Source: Candidatus Aenigmatarchaeota archaeon (GTDB lineage Archaea; Aenigmatarchaeota; Aenigmatarchaeia; PWEA01). From it: a stretch of 12,265 nucleotides of DNA. The stretch is taken from positions 1-12,265 of the forward strand of contig PUKU01000091.1 in NCBI GenBank assembly GCA_003550625.1, written 5' to 3'. Both the position numbers and the translations under genes were made by a program. This document shows positions 1-10,900 of this stretch, one piece after another (positions within the stretch are counted from its first letter, which is position 1; each line of letters opens with the position of its first letter). The notes under the pieces were generated by a model, which saw nothing but the letters and a program-made list of their open reading frames with translations, was not told the origin of the DNA and did no database searches.

Positions 1-1902
1 GTTGTCCACAACGGATATATCCACACTGTCCTCCACGATGTGGTGTTCCTCTATGTCCACTGTAAAGGTCTGTTCGTCGCCGGACTTCATGTAGTCGTAT
101 TCCAACTCGAGGTTGCTGAAGGAAGGTGGTTTGTTATCTACTATATAACTCTCACTTGTATCCTGATCTGTGTTTCCTGCCATATCCATCGCTGTCACAC
201 TTACTATCACGCTGTCATCGTAGCTGTCTTCACCGATGTGTTCTGCCTCTATGTTACCTTCCCACGTGCCTTCTTCCTCATGGAGAACAGTGTCCTCCTC
301 ACCAGCAGCAGTAACCTGATAAACTCCTTTGTTGTCGGTTGCTTCAACTACAACTGAAATATCATGACCGGACTGAACTATAACCTCCTCTCCATCATCC
401 AGGGTAACATCGGATATCTCCGGGTCTGTGTTATCAAGCTCTACCTCAACAGAGACCTCATTATCATGACCCTCCGTATCCTCGGCCCTCACTGAAATAT
501 CGTGTGTGCAGTCCCCTGTGGTTGTTATAACACATTCGTACTGTGTACCACTTTCATGCTCCATTGGTTTCCAATCTTCATTACCCAACCTACACTCATG
601 CGTATCTGGGTCCTCGTTACCCGCAAGATCTTCTATATATGCCCTGACGGTTACATCACCACCCACGTAGCTACCCTCCTCTGGTTGTGAAATATCTATC
701 TCAGGAGGTTCGTTATCTATATTGACAACAAGGATCTCTGTTTTTTCGTTACCTGCTTCGTCCTCGGCAGTTACAATGAAACTATAGTTACCTTCTCCAA
801 GGTCCTCCGTATCGAAATCACCTGTCTCAAAGACTTTGTCGTCTCCTGTATCCTGCAAATCACCGCTTTCTGACTCCTCCTGATCCCACAGACCATCGAA
901 CTCGTAAGAATAGGTATCAGGATCATCGTTTCCTTCTGTATCGTTTATCTGAACCTTGAAGTTATGGATGCCTGTTATTGTGGTTCCATCTTCATCCGGA
1001 TCGATAAATACTATTTCGGGGGGAGTGTTGTCTATCTCTACAACAATGTTATCACTACCAAGATTACCGGCTTCGTCCTCGGCATACGCAGTTACATCTA
1101 TCTCTCCGTCTTCATAATCCCTTGTATCGACCTCGACGGTTGCCTGACCATCGGAATAGTCAAGTGTGTAATTGTACTCTGATTCACTACCCAGCTCGAG
1201 GTAAACTTTATCTTCATCGAGATGCTCGTCCTCGATATCTACCACAAACTCATACTCTTCGTTTAAGAGATCTCCATCTTCGGGGTCAACTATATCGACC
1301 GATGGGGGCTCGTCATCGACTGTGACGTTCACAAAATCATAGTTCCAGTTTTCAACAATATCCCACGCCTCTATACGCATAACAAGAGATTCCTCTATGA
1401 TGATATCACAGGAGAACGTGCCATCCTCACCCTGGTCCACAAAGGTCTCATTGTCACAGACCACTTCTTCTGTATCGTTGTCCATTACACGTGTTCCATA
1501 CAGATTGTCCTCGGGATCCTCTATATTTGCACTAACACTGACAGGTGTTCCAGTCTGAACTACGCTGTTGTTTACATCCGTTCCTTCTATAGTAGGCGGA
1601 TTTACATCTATCTCCAGGGTAACTGTCTCATCTGTACTTCTTTCTGCTGTATCGTTTGCATAGAAGGTATAATCATGATAACCCGACTCATAAACATCGG
1701 TTGGAACTTCGTATTCACAACTTACCTCCTGTGTTCCTTCCTCTTCGAGCTCCCCAAAGAGACATATTCTTTCATCCCGCTCATCTGATTCAACCCAAAC
1801 GGTATCCAGGTTACCGTCGGGGTCTGAAACATTTGCAGAAAAATAAGCAGTATCTTCTTCAGAAACAATACCTGGAAAAACTGTTTCATTTATTTCAGGG
1901 GG
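1..1902 (-). repeat. Tandem array of about 100-residue Ig-like (Big_7-like) modules
   Basis: Residues 3131-3764. Modules are joined by D-x-x-P-P or D-N-x-P-P linkers near residues 3130, 3232, 3329, 3424, 3529, 3623 and 3723, giving spacings of 102, 97, 95, 105, 94 and 100. Six are complete and a seventh leaves the window. Most end in AEDEAGN or a variant such as AMDMAGN, followed by a V-x-I-D-N strand, as in the bacterial Ig-like repeats of adhesins. Asp-rich turns (DPDGNLD, DTEGNDDPD, DLAGNEDPD) suggest calcium at the joints, which would stiffen a stalk. More modules may follow beyond the window. Confidence 0.8.
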
Positions 1903-4900
1903 AACAAGGTCAACGTTGTATTCAAACGATACAGAATCTTCCCAACCTGCCTTAGCGGAAAGATTAACAAAAGCCACAGGATTTTCCTCTGGAACCCCCG
2001 TATCCTTTGCCTGGAAGGTTGCCGTCCAGTTCTGATCGTATGAATAATCCAGTTGGTACTCATCCCCGGACTCCAACAACAGTTTATCTATATCATCAGG
2101 GTGGTTTGGATGAACTCCCACAAGCTCGACTTCTATATTTACACCATCACCAGGTAGATAGGGTTCCTCTTCATGTAGTTGGTAGGACTGTATCAGAGTC
2201 TCCTCTTCATCTTGGTATGCTGTAACGTAAACAGAATCGTTGTAGAATCCCTCCTCGTTTGTAGCATTTATAGTATAGTTTACATCCCTACTTACAACGG
2301 GTGTATGGCCGGTTGTGTAAAGACCTCCTCCATCGTGGGCAAACGTTGCCTTTTCATTTCCTTCATCATCATAGAGCTTTACTGTATCTATAGATGAACT
2401 GTCATCTGTTACCATGACCTCTATCTCCTGTTCTGGTCCTTCACCCGGACCTTTGAAATAACCAGGATCTATCTTTTCATCGAATACATCCGGCTCGGTT
2501 ACTGCAAAGAAGTCAGGACAGTAGTCCGGTTCCTCGAAGGTATAGTTTTCTTGGAAGTCATAGTTACATCCACCTGCAACCAGATTATCATATTCACCAT
2601 GTTCACCGTAGTACCTTATGCCTTCCTCATATTCCTCATGGCTTTCGTTGTGGAAACGATTGTACTGGGTCTTATTGACGCTCCTAACCACGTCCGGATC
2701 CGTCTCGTTTAACCAGAACTCTCTGGGGAGATTGTCCATACCACATACAATCGGACAGGTTTGCACTGACTCAGTATTAGGATCACATGGTTCGGGGCAT
2801 CTATCTATTTCCTGGTCTGTACAGTATTTGGGCTCCTCATATGTGTCGTTGAGTATAGAGTTGAAATCACACCCACCTGCAGCACTATCTGGGTAATCAG
2901 GATGCTCTCCGTACCACCTAACACCCTCGACATAGTCCTCATGGGATTCATTGTGGAACTGGTTGTACTGTGTAAGGTTCTCCTCCTTGACGACATCGGG
3001 ATCCGTCTCGTTTAACCAGAACTCTCTGGGAAGGTTTTCGTAACCACAGTCCACAGGACACACAAGTACATTTTCTCCGAACTCTGGGTAACAGTTTCCG
3101 TCCATGGTACAGTCACCGAAACCACCACCAAGGTCGGCATAGACGGTTAAAGTTTTACTTGTAGTATTAATAGGATATTCGTCGACCTTCCAACGGTCAT
3201 TGGACTCAGACCATACCACAAAGGTATAGTTCTCCATGTAGTCCTCTTCTGTAAAGTTAAAATTGAATCTTGCTTCACTTCTTGAACCTACGTCGGAGGA
3301 ATGCTGTTCCTTTAGTTCCTGGTTTACATCAGATCCACAGTCAAGGCATTTTGCAAAATAAGTTCCATCGTAGCTATCAGAAAGAAGTCTATCGGTACCC
3401 TCCCTGTAAAAAAGGGCACTTATATTAAGAGTGTGGTTGTCGTCCGTCTCTGTTGAGTCCTCGGAGGGATAGTTCCACGTGGCATCGACTTTTGCTCTTA
3501 TATCAAAGTACTCTGCAGAGGCATCGTCCCTTTCTCCTATATAGTCCTCATCCGTAACCTCTCCCTTTTCACGATCCCACTGTCGGAATATACCATTACA
3601 GTCACGGAACCCTCTTCTCCATTCGTTCCTTGTAACGTCGAAATATTCTTTTTCAACCTCGATAGCAGCCGACTGCCACCCGCGAATCTTGTTTGTGTGT
3701 GGATCATCAGGAACTATCCATGTTTCAAGTTTATGGCGGCTTCCACTTTCACGGTTATCCCAGTAAAGCCTCGCTGAGCTTCCCTCTATCTGTCCTATCC
3801 TTGGACAACGGTTGTAGGATATTCCCCATTCAATGCTGTCCAGATCCTCATCGGTATATACGTTGCCAGAATAGTCTTCGACGTGTGCCTTCAGTGTAAT
3901 GTTTTCGTTGTGGAAGAATGGCTCCTCCCTGTCAGGCTCAACAACTGTAACGTTGAAAACTCCCCTGACTTCGATGGGAAGGATTACGCTTGTACTCTCC
4001 CAACCCTCGACCGGATGTGTTGCGTTTACAGTTACATTGTACTCACCGAGGGGGAAGTCGGGGTCCGGTGTCCACTCAAGTGGATCCTCACACATGTAGG
4101 CATGGTAGTACTCATCCCAGGATCTCACCTCTCTGTCCAGACTCTCATTTATAGTACAACTACCCATGTGTCTATTTACTTCAGTGCCATCTGCACCCGT
4201 GCCATTGACCCAAAAATCAACTGTTGAGTTATGTACGCTGAACTCGTCGTCTTCGTCTGCAAAGGGAGTTGTAACATTTGCAGTCAGATGCATTACACTG
4301 GGGTTTTTCCATGGACCAGGATTGCGGTAGACAACATGTCCGGGTAGGTTACTGAACTTCTGCCCGGTTGGATCTTCAGAATCCTGGGTACCAGGAATAG
4401 CCTCTAGATTGTCGTTAAAAACAGCAGAAATATTTAATATATCGGGAATTATAACGGTTTCACTGTAACTGGAAGGTTCTGTTGTATTGATGTACATGTC
4501 GGCATCGTCCTGTATAAAGATACCAGAATCGTATGCACCCTGGTCGTATCCAGTCGTGTCCCATTCAAGGACTACACCTCCATCTTCGTCTGTTTCCCCG
4601 CTATCTATTATGTTACCGGGATCGCCTAACCAGAAATAGACGGAGTACCCAGACTTATCCACAAGGCCAGGTATGGAGACATTTACACCAATTTCATTGA
4701 CAGAGTCAGGTGCCATGAACTTGGGTATATCATGATCCTCTAGGAATGCCTCTCTCTTAATCAAAAGCTCCTTTCTGAAATCAGTTTGTAGATAGTATTC
4801 GTAAACAAGGTTAGCCGTTAGGTTCGCTTCACCATAGTCACTTGTAGTAGGAAACCATGTATCCTCTCTGCTATCACTTATAGTTTTAGGTTCATCCATT

Positions 4901-7900
4901 CCTTCGTCGATGTACCTCCATAATATTCCATATGGTACCTCGTCGGAAAAACCGCACACATCAGAAACATTCGAAGAAAGCTCCATTTCCTCCCCATAAA
5001 AGGCCTCCCTTTGGTCGGGCTTTAATATCTCAACTTCCGCGTAATCAACGACACCAACGCTCCCATTGTACCACTGTTGGTGCATATCTATTTCCACTGG
5101 AGTAGTATTTTCCATCCATACATCGATATCATAGGATCCAGGTGGATGGGAACAGTCCACCTCCCAGGTCGTTTCGGCATACCCAACTTCATCGGCCGAA
5201 ACCTTGTCGTGTTTCTCGCCATCGATGTAAAAGGTTATATCAAACTCATCCCACTGCTCCTCCTCTGCAAGGTCCGAATCGGTTATATTTATCCAGTTCC
5301 CTGTTACAAGCTGGGCGCCGAGATCGATCTCATAATCCCCACCTTCCTCCCTGGTTAAACTACTTCCATCGTCCGTAAAGTTAACGTTTACAACGTCCTT
5401 TATTAGAATTTCATGGGTGTCCTCACCGTCATGGTAAAATGGATTATTGCTGTATGCAGTTATATTTGCCTCTCCATAAGCCCAGTTAGCGACCGTCCAG
5501 GTAGTATCGTTGCCTGTTCCTATACTCATGTCCTCCGAATCTGCATCCGTATATTTCCACTGAAGATCTATGTCGTCCGGGCCTTCGTGGCATGTGTCGT
5601 TCCATGAAGCAGAAAGTTCGACTACATCACCTTGATCGTAGGTTATTGACTCGGGATCACTGGAGTCTGGGGGACTTATAATTGAAAGAGTCAGATTATC
5701 GTAGGCATGGAGCCATCCGGTTCTGTTGGTCTCGTATACCGAATAAAATTCGGGTGTTTCGTTGACACCGACCTCAATCTCATAGTCTCCTATTCTATGA
5801 TAACATGTCGTGTCCCAGGAAAAAGTCGTAAGTCCACTGGAATCGGTTGTATTAGAGTCTTCTTTTTTACCCTCAACATAAAAAACCAGGTCAAAGCCTG
5901 GCTCCTCCACTTGACTGTACTGTGGTGTTTCCAGGCCGGCGGAAATATTCACCTCATCCGTCCTCCAGAAATCCTTGTGGTCATCCTTTATAACAGGTCT
6001 GACTATTTCAATGACGCTCAAATTGTTTGTCTCCGTGGTGGCAGGTATATAACCTTCTTCGTCGACCGTTATACTCCAGCTGTAGTTACCAACGTCTGTT
6101 ATAGAAAGAGGTTCATATTGGCATTCGTATACCCCGTATCCTATTTCTTTACAGTCATGGGTTTCATCATAGTCATCTATATTAAGATCAACCGTTTCTG
6201 CATTCTCAAAGGGCTCTTCTTCTTCATCTGTAACATTAACCCCAAAAACAGCCTCTTCGTTGTACTCCGCCAAACCATCTGCACTTCTGTACACTGTATC
6301 GTTCCAGTAAAGAATGTCTGCTGTAAGATTTTCGGGTCGCTGGGCTTCCATTATATAGTTGGTCTCTGAGTGTATATCTCCCTTCGGGCCCACCTCGGGT
6401 TGAACCCAGTCAAAAAAGTCAGCCCTCCCATCTTCCTCTGTGTCCATCATACATACACTGAAAACATCGTCACCCACAACAAAGTCCTGGTAATCCTCCT
6501 CTCCACAGTCTGGAGAAATCTCATCCGGTGTGATCTCATGGTACTCATCTCCTTGCCAGTTTACAAGGAGTGTTGAATTACCGTATATTCTTTCGCTGTC
6601 TATAGATGCATTAACTGACACATTTTCAAATACAACTGGATCCCTGTCAGTGGACCTGTATACTGTTACGTTAACTGCAGTAAAACCACCTCTTGGACTG
6701 TAGTAGTCTGTGATGTTTGTTCTGACCGGTGGTTCAGACCTCGTGTGGTTGTACCATAAGAGATCATCTGCTCTTGTTACTGCGTTACTCAGCCAAAATT
6801 CACCTACCGGTTCACCTGTAGGTTCACCGCTATCGTCTATGTAGTTTAGATCTATAGTGGATTCATCTGGATATTGCTCCAACATGTACTCGTTGAAATA
6901 CACGGAAAAGATTTCTGTCTGTTTATCCAGATAGTTCTGTATATCGGTACTTGTTATATCCCTCACATTGACAAACAGATCCTCGGGTATCTCGGAATAG
7001 CTTATGTTCAGAGCAGAGTAGATCATAGGCTCGTTTGCAACTAAACCATGCGGATCAGCCCAAACATCCACATCCGGACTTTCAACGTAGTCCATGGTAA
7101 ATGTATAGTATATCTCAGGGAACCTGACTCTTACCCTGCTTATTGGATCGGAACGGAAAGCAATGGGAACCTGACATACATCATCTCCGCATTTTTCATC
7201 TAGGTAATGATTAACTGCCTGGACTATATCACCCTCATCACCCTCATCTATTGTTTCCTCACCACGAAGGATTCCGGGGTGGCTCCATTCCTCATATCCA
7301 TCAGCACCAACATCCAGAGCAAGATCAACCGGTGTACTTTTTAGATTCAAAACCTCGGAACCATGATCACCAAGTACTACACCAACCAGAGAGCTGTCAT
7401 CATGGAACTCACTATAAACAACTGGTATTTCCTTGTCATATGAATAGATCGAACCATCGTCTGTTGCCTCACGTATTAATATCTCTCCGTTCTCGAGACC
7501 CGCCATAAGTTGATTGTTACTTTCCTTTGTTATGTCACCTACCTCGAGCGTTAGAACCTCTGAGTTTGTACTGTAGTCCCAGTCTTCCAAGTTAAGATCT
7601 CCATCCATAACAGTTATACTTTCACCTGAGCCTCCGTAGAGAAGACCTTCCTCCTCAAGAACAGCAAGTGAGTTGTAAACATCGGAGGCCTCTTCCACCA
7701 GGACACCAGGAGCCTCTAAAACCTCTAGACCACCCTCCGTTGCAATGTATATCTCCCTCTGGGTAGTTCCGGATATGTTCCCAGAAACAACATCATTTAT
7801 CCCATAGGAAGATCTGTATGACCAAAGTTCACCTTCCATTCCATAGACGGATACATTTTTACCGGATGTAAGGATTACTTCTTCTCCTGCTTTTTCGGAA

Positions 7901-10900
7901 TAGAACTCGATACCAACCATCAGATCATCGTCAAGTACAATCCAGTCTTCGCCGTCCTCTGTGTAGGAGTTTCCTGATACAGTCCCATCAGTCATTAGAT
8001 TATAGCCTGTATCACATCCCTCACATTCGAACACGAGTTCGGAGCCTTTTTCTATATCATCCGCATCAATCCTCTTGGATACCCAGTTTCCGTCCAAGGA
8101 CTGGTTACTCCAAACCTCTACCATATAGTCGTAGTCTACATCTACAGGACCCGGAAACATATGTGAATAGCTTCCATCTGTCGATTCATCACCCATTATC
8201 CTGTAGTTGTTTTGATCATCACAGTCCTCACAGTTCCAGTAGACCCAATCATCGTCTATCTCATCTCCATCGACCTCTACATAAACCCAGTCCCAGCTGC
8301 TATTGTCTTCAGAACATTCAGAGGTAACGGAATCCCCGTCTATAGAATATATTTCTCCCAGTCCATCACCTCTTATCTCAAGATCGCCGGGAGGATCCCC
8401 CTCGTAACAAAGTGCGGACTTCACAAAAACCCTTTCTGCAAGAATATCATCGGGGATACCAAGCCCACTCCTAAAGTTCTGGAAGGCAGGCTGTGTATCT
8501 CCATCACTGCAACCTATACAGTCCGAAGCATCAGCTAAGCCATCGTTTATAGAGTATTCAAGAAGACTGTCCTTGTCGATAGAATCCTCGTTTAGATCGT
8601 AGAGACTATCCCCAATCGAGAGCGTAAGGTTGCCATCCCTTTCCTCCAAATAGTTGAAAAATGCAGCAACATGAACTGTCCTTCCGGAGTGATCTATCTC
8701 ATATGGTACCTCGTATTTCAGCCTATTTTCATTTATTCCGACAGCACCATCAGGTTCACCATCACCATCCATATATTTTTCATCGAACGAAAAAACACTA
8801 TCGACCAACAGACTGTTGTATCCTGTTCCTATAAACTCATCTATCTTCTCACCGTGTTTATCAAGAAATAACAAACCGTCTTCTGTGGATATAGCCAGTT
8901 CCTTTGCTTCTGAGTCATCGGTCAGATTAACAACTCCGACATCTGTGATGTAAGATCCCGTACCGTAAGTCCATATCACATCCGTTGAGTTTTTTACAAC
9001 TACTTCATTTTCTGAGGCAAATATCAGTTCTGGTATCCCATCTGGTATTAGCTGCCCGGTCGAAACGGCAGTTGAATAGGAAGAATCCACCAAGGGACTA
9101 CCGGACATATCATCCAGCTGCAACCCAAAGCCATCCACTTCAACAGTCCCCGGAAGTCCAATATATTCAACAAACTCATCATCAACTGTTTCAAAAAAAT
9201 ACTCATTGCCAAAGTACCCAGGATCCCAGACACCGTTCGAAATTTCAGGATCACAGTCCCAGATGGTTTCATTGAATCTACAGAGACGGTATGAAAAGGA
9301 AGGATCATCTAGATCAAGAGTATGATCTACCTGCTCAAGACCCGGATAGTTGGTTATATTTACTTTTTCGTCTGAAAAATCAAATTCAAGCTTGTACCTG
9401 CCGACCTCATCAACCAGGTATACCAAGCGTCCTATTTCCATATCATCCCCGTCCCATTCTACCTCCAGTGGATCTGTGCTGTCTGGATGGACCGTTTGCC
9501 ATGAACCGTCTTCATAACTCTCGATACTATCAAAGCTTATCTTATCTGAACCAAGAAGTTCTGTCACCGTTAGGATACCGCTTCCCTCTGTGCCAAAGTA
9601 TATTTTCCATTCATCCCCCATCTCTGTTTTCCCTACCTCGAAACTTATTTCCTGTGTTATAATTTCAAAAACCCTCTCGGAGAGAACAGGAACAACCCAA
9701 CAGGCTTTACTCGAACTATGCCCGGAAGCCTCCTCGTATTCAAAGCTGTAACCGGGATCATCGGTTACGTCAATCCTTTCATCATCACTATAAACCCTGT
9801 ATAGAGAAGGTGATCCCATGGATTCAACCTCGGTACATACCTCAACTTCTTCGTAGTGTCCTGTAAAATCAGAGTTGACGGTAACTCTTTTTCCTCCGGA
9901 AACAGGTTCCTCGTTTTTGTACGGAGCAGGAGTTTCATATATGACCTCTGTACCACCCTTCTCAAGAACCCACTCAACGTCTTCGCCCACAGATGCCTTC
10001 TTATGACTTCTGCTGGCATCTGGCTCCATCCCGTGTAAAACCATCTCAGACCTGCATATATCAACCAGGGGTATGCTTTCCTCCATTGTAATGTCTACGA
10101 AGTCATCTTTTTGGGGTTCCATATACCTTATATCAAAGGCATCCTCAGGAACAATCTCCGATACATCCACAGTTGGATTTTCACACTTTTCATAGCCCAT
10201 GGCCTCGGGGTAATCCAATACATCAACACGATCTTCCTTTTCTTCGTCTTCCTTTTCTTCTTCAGTGGATTCAGAATCATGGATATCCACGGAGACCTTC
10301 ATGCTATCGTTATCTGTGTTTATCCAAAACGACTGTTCACCTGGCTCTTCATCACCGGGTATTTCGTAACTGAATGTATTGAAATATGTACCATTTGGTC
10401 CAAGTTCTGAACTTTCGTGCACTCTAACTGTATTTTCAGCCGAACCGTAGGACATACTTATATTCTGGCTCTGGTTCTCACTACCGGTGTTCCTTATGCT
10501 ATAGCTAACGGTAAGATTATCACCTGGCTCCACCTCTTTATCCCAATCAACGTCTTCTATCTCAAAAAAATAACTATAAGATGTCCTTGTTGTGAAATTT
10601 AGTTCATCACCACAGATTCTCGGTTCCTCCACACAGGCTTTGAAAACATAATCAGAACCTGGCTCAAGTTCATCCAGACTGTGGTTAAATGAACGAGGTC
10701 TTTCAACCAACAGAAAATCAGTGTGAGTCCAGTTACCGGAAGACTCCTTGTATTTAAAAAACGCCTGGAGTTCATCATAGTGTCCGGTACAGTTCAAACT
10801 ACCGTGCAAAGTAGCACTGTCCTTTTCTAAACCGGTTACTTCCTTTGATATAACACTCGGTGGAGTCTTATCATCATCTGTATCTTTGACAAATTCAAAC

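Larger units (their letters stand above)
7324..9240 (-). other. FG-GAP/PQQ-like beta-propeller region interrupted by a Cys-rich insertion
   Basis: Residues 685-1323. Blade-like repeats of the form (hydrophobic)-G-x-(L/I)-x-x-(D/G)-x-x-x-E-L-x-(I/V)-A-(S/T)-x-x-x-x-(V/L)-x-V occur near residues 745, 785, 831, 1127, 1168, 1209, 1248 and 1298; examples are DGIPELIFASENEVVV and TTQREIYIATEGGLEVL. Residues 842-849 (DGDGEPDG) resemble the calcium loop of integrin alpha FG-GAP blades. About 260 residues (863-1125) with three CxxC motifs lie between the third and fourth blade. About eight blades in all would fit one propeller. Such propellers usually bind protein or sugar ligands. Blade count is approximate. 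Confidence 0.6.

Noticed and set aside
1..1902. Regularly spaced similar DNA every 280-315 bp, considered as a CRISPR-like or satellite array
   Set aside because: The spacing comes from in-frame Ig-like modules joined by N-x-P-P linkers; the DNA is diverged between units and there are no constant repeats with unique spacers.
5707..6369. 220-codon plus-strand open frame
   Set aside because: It lies wholly antisense to the giant gene, whose translation here gives ordered Ig-like sequence; the plus-strand product is a hydrophobic, Cys-rich string as expected from reading acidic codons backwards.
6799..6828. Short repeat of Gly-Glu-Pro-x (residues 1489-1498) with near-identical DNA
   Set aside because: Only two and a half units; more likely a turn in a linker than a functional repeat.
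9048..9308. Minus-strand 86-codon open frame within the giant gene
   Set aside because: It is in a different minus-strand frame from the giant gene, which is well supported by FG-GAP-like sequence here.
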